Below, piece by piece: positions 44,066 to 52,051 of a DNA stretch of 64,000 nucleotides. The notes under the pieces were generated by a model. The model saw only the letters and a program-made list of their open reading frames with translations, was not told the origin of the DNA and did not search any database. Origin of the DNA: an uncultured Bacteroidales bacterium (GTDB lineage: Bacteria; Bacteroidota; Bacteroidia; Bacteroidales; UBA932). The position numbers and the translations under genes were made by a program. Each line of letters starts with the position of its first letter. The stretch's first letter is position 1. The DNA is taken from contig CAKUPC010000002.1 in the NCBI GenBank assembly GCA_934675095.1, forward strand, positions 62,001 to 126,000, given 5' to 3'.

Positions 44066-45451
44066 ATGGACACGAACAAAAGTAAATCACGGAAAATATC
44101 ACCCATAAGATGGGTGCCCACCCTCTACTTCGCCATGGGGCTGCCATTCGTGGTTCTGAACATGGTCTCGGCCGTGATGTTCAAGGACCTGGGCGTGTCG
44201 GACGCGAAAATCGCCTTCTGGACGTCGCTGATCATGTGGCCGTGGACCATCAAGTTTCTCTGGAGCCCGGTGCTGGAACTCTACCGGACACGGAAATTCT
44301 TCGTCGTGCTGACGCAGCTCGTCTCCGGAACGCTCTTCGGGCTGGTCGCCCTCGCGCTCAACCTGCCGTCGTTCTTCGCCGTCAGCATCGCCCTGCTCGC
44401 CGTCGTGGCGTTCAGCGGCGCGACTCACGACATCGTGGCCGACGGAACATATATGTCCGAACTGAACAAGGAGGAACAGGCCCGCTGGATAGGCTGGCAG
44501 GGCGCGTTCTACAACATCGCCAAACTTGCGGCTACCGGCGGGCTGGTCTGGCTTGCGGGCTGGATAGGCGACAGAACCGGCTCCGTGGTGATGTCCTGGA
44601 CCGTTGTCTTTGCCATTCTCGGAGCTCTCATGCTCGGGCTCGGCCTCTACCACTGGAGGGTGCTGCCGTGCTCGCGGGCATCGGGCGCCGGAAATCCCGG
44701 TTCTGACAGGACGGAGGCGGATAAGAGTGTTGTGAGAGCCTCGGATGGCTGCGGCGCGGCCGATGGGAATGCCGGCGCCGTTGCGGGGGCGAGAAGTTTC
44801 TGGAGCGGTCTGGGAGAGGTGTTCGCGGACTTCTTCAGGAAACGGCACATCTGGTACTACATAGCCTTCATCATCATCTATCGCCTCGGCGAGGGCTTCG
44901 TGATGAAGATTGTCCCGCTTTTCCTCAAGGCTGACACGGCTGCGGGAGGGCTCGGACTGAGCAATCAGCAGATAGGGATTTACTACGGCACCTTCGGAGC
45001 GGCCGCCTTCGTGCTCGGCTCGCTGCTTGCCGGCTACTACATCGCCTCACGCGGACTCCGCCGCACGCTCTTTTCGCTTTGCTGCGTGTTCAACATCCCC
45101 TTTGTCGTCTATGCCCTGCTGGCATGGTTCCAGCCAAGCTCCATGTGGCTTGTCGGCGGAGGAATCGCGCTCGAATACTTCGGCTACGGCTTCGGGTTCG
45201 TGGGACTCACGCTGTTCATGATGCAACAGGTGGCTCCCGGACGGCACCAGACCGCGCATTATGCCATCGCCTCAGGAATCATGAATCTGTCGGTGATGCT
45301 GACAGGCTCCGTATCGGGCTTCCTCAGCGATGCGCTCGGATACAAGTTTTTCTTTGTCGCCGTCATGGCCGCCACCGTCCCGGCGTTCATAATGACGAAG
45401 ATGGTTCCGTTCACTCATCCCGACGGCAAGGAGAACGGCGGTTCAAATTGA
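44066..45451 (+). CDS. Major facilitator superfamily sugar transporter
   Basis: 461 residues from ATG 44066, just before MDTNKSKSRKISPIRWVPTLYFAMGLPFVVL; the frame is open upstream to 43958, but that part is hydrophilic and unlike a transporter start. Twelve hydrophobic segments are visible (e.g. LSGTLFGLVALALNLPSFFAVSIALLAVVAF; YYGTFGAAAFVLGSLLAGYYI). A glycine/alanine-rich cytoplasmic loop divides the halves (SRASGAGNPGSDRTEADKS). It resembles AmpG-like permeases. Next to GH130 and GH92 it matches transporters of beta-mannosyl-GlcNAc in Bacteroides N-glycan clusters; the substrate is inferred from neighbours. Confidence 0.85.
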   Translation: MDTNKSKSRKISPIRWVPTLYFAMGLPFVVLNMVSAVMFKDLGVSDAKIAFWTSLIMWPWTIKFLWSPVLELYRTRKFFVVLTQLVSGTLFGLVALALNLPSFFAVSIALLAVVAFSGATHDIVADGTYMSELNKEEQARWIGWQGAFYNIAKLAATGGLVWLAGWIGDRTGSVVMSWTVVFAILGALMLGLGLYHWRVLPCSRASGAGNPGSDRTEADKSVVRASDGCGAADGNAGAVAGARSFWSGLGEVFADFFRKRHIWYYIAFIIIYRLGEGFVMKIVPLFLKADTAAGGLGLSNQQIGIYYGTFGAAAFVLGSLLAGYYIASRGLRRTLFSLCCVFNIPFVVYALLAWFQPSSMWLVGGGIALEYFGYGFGFVGLTLFMMQQVAPGRHQTAHYAIASGIMNLSVMLTGSVSGFLSDALGYKFFFVAVMAATVPAFIMTKMVPFTHPDGKENGGSN

Positions 45452-45478
45452 GCCTTTACCACCATTTCATAGGGCGGC

Positions 45479-45563
45479 TCATGTCATTACGAAGACTATT
45501 CCCACTCATGTCATTTCGAACAAAGTGAGAAATCTTTATAGCGGGAAAGGTCTTTATAAAGAC
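45479..45563. repeat. Dispersed repeat copy with adjacent palindrome
   Basis: TGTCATTTCGAACAAAGTGA and following GAAATCTTTAT (45509-45539) is a copy of the dispersed element found at 32519 and 60569; a partial second half (TGTCATTACGAAG) lies at 45482. Next to it is the perfect palindrome GTCTTTATAAAGAC (45550-45563), 43 bp before the GH130 start, a possible operator. Confidence 0.55.
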
Positions 45564-45605
45564 AGGAGCAACTATCACAGAAGTAACTGAACAAAACATA
45601 AATAT

Positions 45606-46619
45606 ATGGAATCCAAGAAAATAAGAATAGCGGGAGCCCCTCTCCCGGACATCCCCTGGCAGGACAGGCCCGAGGGCTGCCGCCAGGTGATGTGGCGCTG
45701 CGACAGAAACCCCATCATCGGACGCCACGAACTCAGCACGTCAAACTCCATCTTCAACTCGGCCGTCGTGCCCTTCAAAAAGGGGAACTACAACTTCGCC
45801 GGTGTGTTCCGCTGCGACGACACCAATCGCCGCATGAGGCTCCATGTAGGGTTCTCGGTTGACGGGTTCAAGTGGAACATCGAGGAGGAGGACATCAGGT
45901 TTATCGGAGCCGACCCTGAGGTCGCTGAGTGGGTCTATGGCTACGACCCGAGAGTCTGCCGGATAGGGGACAGGTACTATGTCACATGGTGCAACGGCTA
46001 CCACGGTCCGACAATCGGCGTGGCATGGACGACCGATTTCGAGACCTTCCATCAGATGGAGAACGCCTTCCTTCCCTACAACCGCAACGGGGTGATGTTC
46101 CCGCGTAAGATTAACGGACATTTCGCCATGCTTTCCCGCCCGAGCGACACCGGCCACACGGCCTTCGGGGACATCTTTTACTCGGAGTCGCCCGACCTCG
46201 AATTCTGGGGCAGGCACCGTCATGTAATGGCTCCGGCCCCGTTCGAGCAGAGCGCATGGCAGTGCATGAAAATCGGCGCCGGCCCGATTCCGATTGAGAC
46301 TTCCGAGGGCTGGCTGCTCATCTATCACGGTGTTCTCCGCTCCTGCAACGGCTATGTCTATGCCTTCGGCTCCGCCATGCTAGACCTTGATAGTCCTTGG
46401 AAAGTCCTCGCGCGCAGCGGCCCCTACCTCATCTCCCCGCAGGAACCTTACGAATGCATGGGCGACGTCCCGAACGTGACCTTCCCGTGCGCCGCGCTGC
46501 ATGACAGCGGGACAGGAAGAATAGCCGTCTATTACGGATGCGCCGACTCAGTGACGGGGCTCGCCTTCGGGTATATCGACGAAATCATCGAGTTCACGAA
46601 GAACAACTCAATCATATAG
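45606..46619 (+). CDS. GH130 beta-mannoside phosphorylase (mannosyl-N-acetylglucosamine type)
   Basis: 337 residues, cytoplasmic (no signal peptide). GH130 enzymes cleave beta-mannosides with phosphate to give mannose 1-phosphate. Seen: [36 protein letters not shown] at the start of the five-bladed propeller, GYDPRVCRI with Asp114 as likely proton donor, [40 protein letters not shown] and [22 protein letters not shown]. This is the subgroup acting on Man-beta-1,4-GlcNAc, the core left after N-glycan trimming. The GH92 gene starts 3 bp later. Confidence 0.92.
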   Translation: MESKKIRIAGAPLPDIPWQDRPEGCRQVMWRCDRNPIIGRHELSTSNSIFNSAVVPFKKGNYNFAGVFRCDDTNRRMRLHVGFSVDGFKWNIEEEDIRFIGADPEVAEWVYGYDPRVCRIGDRYYVTWCNGYHGPTIGVAWTTDFETFHQMENAFLPYNRNGVMFPRKINGHFAMLSRPSDTGHTAFGDIFYSESPDLEFWGRHRHVMAPAPFEQSAWQCMKIGAGPIPIETSEGWLLIYHGVLRSCNGYVYAFGSAMLDLDSPWKVLARSGPYLISPQEPYECMGDVPNVTFPCAALHDSGTGRIAVYYGCADSVTGLAFGYIDEIIEFTKNNSII

Positions 46620-46622
46620 GCA

Positions 46623-48917
46623 GTGAAAACATTAAACCGCATACTCCTCCTTACAGCGATGCTCGTCGCCTCTGCGGCCTGCACTGCGGCACAGGACGAA
46701 GACCTCACGAAATGGGTCGATACGAAAATAGGGACCGGAGGACACGGGCATGTGTTCGTGGGGGCGAACGTTCCGTTCGGAATGGTGCAGATCGGCCCCA
46801 CGAGCATCCCGCAGACATGGGACTGGTGCTCCGGCTACCACGAGTCCGACTCCACAATCATAGGATTTTCCCACACCCACCTCAGCGGAACGGGCATCGG
46901 CGATCTCTTTGACATCACAGTGATGCCGGTCGTCGGAAGCGTCACCTACGCCCGGGGCACGGAGGAAGACCCGGATTCCGGGCTTTGGTCCTGCGGCGAC
47001 AGGACTCGTGAGCTTTCCGTCCCGGGCTACTACAGCATCCCCCTCGAACGCTACGGAGTGCTTGCCGAACTGACAGCCACCGCCCGTGTCGGGATGCACC
47101 GCTACACTTTTCCTGCATCGGACGACGCGGCGATTGTCTTCGACCTCGTCAACGGAGGCTGCTGGGACAAGGCTACCGACACTCACATCAAAGTCGAGAG
47201 CGACCGGCGAATCTCCGGCTGGCGGCATTCCACCGGCTGGGCCAAGAACCAGAAGGTGTTTTTCACCGCCGAGGTCTCGGAGCCTTTTCGTGCGGTGGAA
47301 CTGATTGACGGAGAGGGACGTGCCCTTGAGAACCTTTCAAGTGACGCCGCTTCTGCAAAGTTCTGCCGCCTCAGGTTTCGCACTTCGGAGGGGCAGAAAA
47401 TCCTGCTCAAGGTCGCCCTTTCTCCGGTAAGCGTCGAGGGGGCGGCACTGAATCTTGAGGCGGAACTTCCGGGCTGGGATTTCGAGGCCGCCGTCAGCGC
47501 GGCTCAAGAGAACTGGAACAGGGAACTCGGAAAGATCCGGATTGCGGACGGCAGACTGAGGGCCGGTGACAAGGCTGCGGCGGATGCGAAGAAGTGCTTC
47601 TACACCGCCCTCTACCACACTATGGTGGCTCCGTCGCTCTTCTGCGACGTGAACGGGGACTACCGGGGAGCAGACGGCGAGGTTCATCGCGGAGCGTCCC
47701 ACATGACCCGCACGACATTCTCGCTTTGGGACACCTACCGTGCCCAGATGCCGCTGATGACGCTCATGCACAGGGAAAAGATGCCGGACATAATAAACAC
47801 CATGCTCGCGATATGCGACGAGCAGGGGCGGCTTCCGGTGTGGCACCTCTGGGGCAATGAGACCGACTGCATGGTAGGGAATCCTGGCATTCCGGTGGTG
47901 GCCGACGCGATTGTCAAGGAAATCCCCGGCTTCGACAGGGAGAGGGCCTTTGAGGCGATTCTCAAGACAGGCGCGGAAACAGGCCGCGGAGGAGAACTTC
48001 GGGACAAATACGGCTACATTCCCTGCGACCTGATGAACGAGGCCGTGGCCTACGACATGGAATATGCCATCGCGGACGGGGCGGCCGCACTTGCGGCAGA
48101 GGCTCTCGGCAGAAAGGAGGAAGCGGAAAGGTTCATGGAGCGCAGCCGTTCATGGAGACATTACTTTGACAACTCCACAGGTTTCATCCGCGGACGCGAC
48201 AGCCGCGGAGACTGGCGCGCGCCGTTCAACCCCTTCTCTTCCGAGCATCGCGCGGACGACTACTGCGAGGGCAACGCATGGCAATACACCTGGCTCGTCC
48301 CGCACGACATTCCTGGGCTTCAGGACTGTTTCGGAAGCCGCGAAAAGATGATTGAAAAGCTTGACTCATTGTTCACCGTCAGTTCCGTAATCGAGGGCGC
48401 GGAGGCCTCTCCTGACATTTCCGGTCTCATCGGCCAGTACGCCCACGGCAATGAGCCGAGTCACCATGTCCTCTACATCTACTCCATGCTCGGACAGCCG
48501 CACAAGACCGCCGACCTCGTGCACCATGTCCTCACCGAACTCTACCATCCCGAGCCCGACGGCCTCTCCGGCAACGAGGACGTGGGCCAGATGTCAGCAT
48601 GGTACATCCTCTCTTCTATGGGTCTCTACGAGGTTGAACCCGGCTCCGGCCGCTACTGGTTCGGCACCCCCGCCTTTGAAAGCCTGACGCTCGACCTCGC
48701 CGCCCAGCGAACCGACGGTGACGCGGCTCTCGGTGACAACTTCACAATCCGCGCCGAAGGACTAAACTCAGACAGCCGTTACATCCGCAACGTCCGCCTC
48801 AACGGCATCCCACACGACAAACCCTACATCGACTACCGCGACATAATCCGCGGCGGCGAACTCACCTTTGAAATGACCGCTGACAGTTCCGGAACATTTG
48901 CACAGCCCAATTTTTAG
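46623..48917 (+). CDS. GH92 alpha-mannosidase
   Basis: 764 residues from a GTG start 3 bp after the GH130 stop. Signal with possible lipobox (LVASAACTAAQ). GH92 enzymes are calcium-dependent exo-alpha-mannosidases. Family signatures: GTGGHGHVFVGANVPFGMVQIGPTS, GFSHTHLSGTG, HLWGNETDCMVGNPGIPVVAD, WQYTWLVPHDIPGL, HGNEPSHHVLYIYSMLGQP and GLSGNEDVGQMSAWYILSSMG (catalytic-base region). Expected in the periplasm, where it removes alpha-mannose from imported glycans. The C-terminus (TADSSGTFAQPNF) overlaps the first of the repeats in front of the next gene. Confidence 0.95.
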   Translation: MKTLNRILLLTAMLVASAACTAAQDEDLTKWVDTKIGTGGHGHVFVGANVPFGMVQIGPTSIPQTWDWCSGYHESDSTIIGFSHTHLSGTGIGDLFDITVMPVVGSVTYARGTEEDPDSGLWSCGDRTRELSVPGYYSIPLERYGVLAELTATARVGMHRYTFPASDDAAIVFDLVNGGCWDKATDTHIKVESDRRISGWRHSTGWAKNQKVFFTAEVSEPFRAVELIDGEGRALENLSSDAASAKFCRLRFRTSEGQKILLKVALSPVSVEGAALNLEAELPGWDFEAAVSAAQENWNRELGKIRIADGRLRAGDKAAADAKKCFYTALYHTMVAPSLFCDVNGDYRGADGEVHRGASHMTRTTFSLWDTYRAQMPLMTLMHREKMPDIINTMLAICDEQGRLPVWHLWGNETDCMVGNPGIPVVADAIVKEIPGFDRERAFEAILKTGAETGRGGELRDKYGYIPCDLMNEAVAYDMEYAIADGAAALAAEALGRKEEAERFMERSRSWRHYFDNSTGFIRGRDSRGDWRAPFNPFSSEHRADDYCEGNAWQYTWLVPHDIPGLQDCFGSREKMIEKLDSLFTVSSVIEGAEASPDISGLIGQYAHGNEPSHHVLYIYSMLGQPHKTADLVHHVLTELYHPEPDGLSGNEDVGQMSAWYILSSMGLYEVEPGSGRYWFGTPAFESLTLDLAAQRTDGDAALGDNFTIRAEGLNSDSRYIRNVRLNGIPHDKPYIDYRDIIRGGELTFEMTADSSGTFAQPNF

Positions 48918-48992
48918 AAAAACGGACAAAATACCCCTAAAATCTGTTGGAAAAACGGACGTAATTCGTAATTTTGCGTTGGAAAAACGGAC
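48917..48992 (+). promoter_or_regulatory. Three phased repeats over the promoter of the second ATPase gene
   Basis: GAAAAACGGAC occurs at 48917, 48950 and 48982 (spacings 33 and 32 bp); units 2 and 3 are extended to TTGGAAAAACGGAC. TAATTTTG (48969-48976) is a -7 box; TTG of unit 2 (48947-48949) lies 19 bp upstream, so again unit 2 is the -33 element and unit 3 covers the transcription start. The layout is that of 42474-42558, with a different repeat core (ACGGAC against ATGTATG). Confidence 0.7.
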
Positions 48993-48998
48993 ATAAGT

Positions 48999-50354
48999 AT
49001 GATTAAACGAAAGATAGACAACGAAATAAGCGAATTTTACAAGAATCACTCCGGCGCATTGCTTCTGACAGGTGCGAGACAGGTCGGAAAAACATTTGCG
49101 ATAAGAAAGTTTGCCGAGTCGCATTTCCGGAACGTGGCGGAAATAAACTTCGTTGAGACGCCTTCCGCAATCGGGGCATTTGACGGAGCCGCAGATGCGG
49201 AGGAGATGATTCTTCGTTTGTCGGCTCTCACGTCGGTTCCGTTGGTTTCGGGAGAAACTTTCGTGTTCTTTGATGAGGTGCAGAAATATCCGGACTTGGT
49301 CACTCAGATAAAGTTTCTCGTGGAAGAAGGCAGTTTCCGCTATGGCTTGAGCGGTTCACTGCTTGGCGTGGAATTGAAGGACCTTCGTTCCGAACCTGTC
49401 GGGTATATGGATATTATGGATATGTATCCGATGGATTTTGAGGAATTTGCGCTTGCGGTGGGAGTGTCCGGGAGGATAATTGATTCGCTGAGGGAGTGTT
49501 TCGGGAAAAAGTGTGCCGTTGATGAGGTTGTACACAGGAGGATGATGAAAGTCTTTCAGCTCTATCTTGTCGTGGGAGGGATGCCTGCGGCAGTGAAAAA
49601 ATATATAGAAACGAATAATATGCAGCAGGTTGAGGTTGAGCAGAAAGCGATAATACACCTCTATAAGCGCGACATCGCCCAATATGACCCTGAAGAAAAA
49701 CTGTTTCTTGACGATATATTCGAACTCATACCATCGGAACTCAATGCGAAGAACAAGCGTTTCATACTCAAGCAGTTGAACGAGCATTTCAAGTTCAGCC
49801 GCCACGAGAACAGCTTTCTTTGGCTCGACAAAGCCGGAGTTGCGTTGCCGGTCTATAATGTCGAAGAACCGAAATATCCGCTCAGACTGTCGAAGCAGCG
49901 CAATCTTTTCAAACTGTTCCAGAACGATGCCGGTCTGCTTGCCTGCCAGTATTCAAACGGGATGCAGATAAAACTTCTGCGGGACGAGGTCAACATAAAC
50001 TACGGCGGAATCTATGAAAATGCGGCGGCGCAGGAACTGAAGGCGCACGGGTTCGGCCTTTATTATTTCAACAGCAAGACGCAGGGAGAAATCGATTTTG
50101 TTGTGGAGATGGAGGAGAAAATCCTCCCGATTGAAATCAAGTCTGGCAAGGACTACACCCGGCACAACGCGATGGACAATGTGCTGAACAATGCCGGGTA
50201 TGACATTCCTCAGGCGTATGTTTTCTGTCAGGACAACCTTTCGGTCAAGGACAGGATAACCTATTTCCCGATTTATATGCTGACATTCCTGCGTCGCGGC
50301 AAGGAACTCGACTGTGATTCCGTCTATAAGCTTGACCTTTCGGATCTTAAGTGA
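48999..50354 (+). CDS. AAA+ ATPase with DUF4143 (second paralogue)
   Basis: 451 residues, paralogue of the ATPase at 42580 and alike along its whole length (well over half identical by eye). Walker A LTGARQVGKT, Walker B FVFFDEVQ, YGLSGSLLGVELK, LYLVVGGMPAAVKKYIETNN, LPVYNVEEPKYPLRLSKQRNLFKLFQNDAGLL, and the nuclease-like C-terminus GEIDFVVE with LPIEIKSGK. Only 6 bp separate the last promoter repeat from the ATG. Standing after GH92 in the same direction as its paralogue, it brackets the MFS-GH130-GH92 module. Function unknown; the gene is probably a mobile or defence-associated insertion. Confidence 0.88.
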   Translation: MIKRKIDNEISEFYKNHSGALLLTGARQVGKTFAIRKFAESHFRNVAEINFVETPSAIGAFDGAADAEEMILRLSALTSVPLVSGETFVFFDEVQKYPDLVTQIKFLVEEGSFRYGLSGSLLGVELKDLRSEPVGYMDIMDMYPMDFEEFALAVGVSGRIIDSLRECFGKKCAVDEVVHRRMMKVFQLYLVVGGMPAAVKKYIETNNMQQVEVEQKAIIHLYKRDIAQYDPEEKLFLDDIFELIPSELNAKNKRFILKQLNEHFKFSRHENSFLWLDKAGVALPVYNVEEPKYPLRLSKQRNLFKLFQNDAGLLACQYSNGMQIKLLRDEVNINYGGIYENAAAQELKAHGFGLYYFNSKTQGEIDFVVEMEEKILPIEIKSGKDYTRHNAMDNVLNNAGYDIPQAYVFCQDNLSVKDRITYFPIYMLTFLRRGKELDCDSVYKLDLSDLK

Positions 50355-50426
50355 TATTCCTTTTGCATTGGGCAGCGATTGCATAGCGGGATTCGTATAT
50401 CCCAAATGAGTGTCCGAAAAAATGAG

Positions 50427-50434
50427 TATCTTTG
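50427..50434 (+). promoter_or_regulatory. -7 promoter box upstream of the acyltransferase gene
   Basis: TATCTTTG matches TAnnTTTG and lies 63 bp before the acyltransferase start. No TTG at the expected -33 distance. Confidence 0.4.
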
Positions 50435-50496
50435 ACGGATTTTCGGCATATCTGTAAATAATATAGATTCCGAGATATGGTATAGAAACTGAAGAT

Positions 50497-51348
50497 ATGG
50501 GAAAAGGAATTGATAATCAGAGATATAGGGATATGAGGACGGTTGCGGGGACATATATTCCCGACATCAGGGACGTCGAATATCCTGAGGACAGGTCGGA
50601 CGCGCACATCGCCGGAGTGAGGTATGACGGGCGGCAGGTGACGCTTGACGAGAAATTTCCGTACTACGACCGTTCTTTCAGGTTTCGTCTGAATCACGCG
50701 CTGAACCGCCTCCTGCTGCGCTGTGTCGTGATTTGGGTCAATCGCGTGCGCTACGGGCTGCGGATTGTGGGCAAGGAGAATCTGAAGAAAAACAAGGCTC
50801 TGCTGAAGGACGGGGCGCTTACAGTCTGCAATCATGTCTATCGCTGGGACCTCGCCTGCGTGCTCGACGCAATCGGCAACAGAAACCTCTGGTTCCCGAT
50901 TTACGGCGACCACATGAGGGGCAAGGACGCATGGTTCATGCGCTATCTCGGCGGCATCCCGATTCCGGAGACGCGCGCCGGTATGCGCCCGTTCGATGCC
51001 GCTTTCGACGAGTACCGGAAGAAGAAGGAGTGGCTGCACGTCTTCCCGGAAGCCGCCAGCTGGAAGTTCTACACGCCGATACGCTCCTTCAAGCGCGGCG
51101 CGTTCTCCATGGCCTGGAAATACAACATCCCGGTCGTCCCGTTCGTCCTTTCCTATCGCCCGCGGACCGGCGTCTACAAGCTTTTTGACAAGCCCGAAAT
51201 CCCGCTACTGACCCTGCACGTCGGCACGCCGATTGTCCCGGACACCACCCGGCCGCGCAAGGAGGAAGTCACCCGGCTCCTCCGCGAGGCGCACGCCCAG
51301 ATGGTCAATATGGCCGGCATCACCTCAAACCCCTGGCCAGCAGAGTAA
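50497..51348 (+). CDS. 1-acyl-glycerol-3-phosphate acyltransferase-like protein (PlsC family)
   Basis: 283 residues. The HX4D motif is in LTVCNHVYRWDLACV (His and Asp), and the second acyltransferase block is VFPEAASWKFY, with RGAFSMAWKYNIPVVPFVLSY as a following strand. No strong N-terminal membrane helix; LLLRCVVIWVNRVRYGLRIVG is a possible membrane-associated segment. It probably transfers an acyl chain to a lysophospholipid or a related lipid. The last 29 bp overlap the end of the convergent HAD gene. Confidence 0.85.
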   Translation: MGKGIDNQRYRDMRTVAGTYIPDIRDVEYPEDRSDAHIAGVRYDGRQVTLDEKFPYYDRSFRFRLNHALNRLLLRCVVIWVNRVRYGLRIVGKENLKKNKALLKDGALTVCNHVYRWDLACVLDAIGNRNLWFPIYGDHMRGKDAWFMRYLGGIPIPETRAGMRPFDAAFDEYRKKKEWLHVFPEAASWKFYTPIRSFKRGAFSMAWKYNIPVVPFVLSYRPRTGVYKLFDKPEIPLLTLHVGTPIVPDTTRPRKEEVTRLLREAHAQMVNMAGITSNPWPAE

Positions 51349-52030
51349 GAAGTTCCGGCCAGGTCATTTCCGGCGGGGGAGGCGCTTGGTCTGTTTCCTG
51401 AGCGCTTTGGGAGGCGGTGCGGCGGGTGGCGGAGTTGACGAGGTGGATGAAGCTGAGGCCGGCACGGAGCGCCCCGCCGTCCTTGGAGGCCTTGTCACCG
51501 ATCATGAGGGTTTCGGAAGGGGCGACGCCGAGGGCCTTGCAGGCGTTGAGGAAAACTTCCTCGCGTGGTTTCAGACCGCCCATCGCAGGGGATTCCCAGA
51601 CGGCGTCAAAGTCGGCTTCCGACAGGCCTATGGCCGCTAACTTCTCGGCCGCGAAACAGTAGTCCGAGAGGACGGCGAGCCTGTAACCCCGTCTGCGCAG
51701 ACCGGCGATGAACTCCTTGAGCTGCGGGCGCGGGCCGAACTTCTCGCGGATAATCTTCACCTGCAAAGGCATATATGTTCCGTAAAACCACTTCCGGCAT
51801 CGTTCTGCCCTTGACACCGAGCCTTTGCCCATGGCCGAGAAAAGCGCGTCGTAATAGTCCGAAGCCCTGTCGAAATGACTGTCACACAGCCTCTTCCTGC
51901 ATCTTCTCTCCGCTCCGAGCATCCCGATGTGCAGCGGATCCGCAAGAATCAGCCACAAAGGAAAATGACGGGACTCATAAAGGGTCCCGTCCAAATCAAA
52001 TATAATTGCTTTCAAGTTCTTTTCAAACAT
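51320..52030 (-). CDS. HAD-superfamily phosphatase
   Basis: 236 residues. Motif I is FDLDGTLYESRHF (nucleophile and acid Asp), motif II LAVLSDY, motif III the Lys in GLKPREEVFLNACKALGV, and motif IV MIGDKASKDGGA, so the catalytic set is complete. A cap domain (HFPLWLILADPLHIG to YMPLQVKIIREKFG) sits between I and II. Substrate unknown; small phosphorylated metabolites are usual. Starts 21 bp after the GH3 gene stop, same direction, so probably one operon. Its proline-rich C-terminus overlaps the acyltransferase gene. Confidence 0.9.
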   Translation of the reverse strand: MFEKNLKAIIFDLDGTLYESRHFPLWLILADPLHIGMLGAERRCRKRLCDSHFDRASDYYDALFSAMGKGSVSRAERCRKWFYGTYMPLQVKIIREKFGPRPQLKEFIAGLRRRGYRLAVLSDYCFAAEKLAAIGLSEADFDAVWESPAMGGLKPREEVFLNACKALGVAPSETLMIGDKASKDGGALRAGLSFIHLVNSATRRTASQSAQETDQAPPPPEMTWPELLTLLARGLR

Positions 52031-52051
52031 CGTAACGCAGCAATCCGCTTT

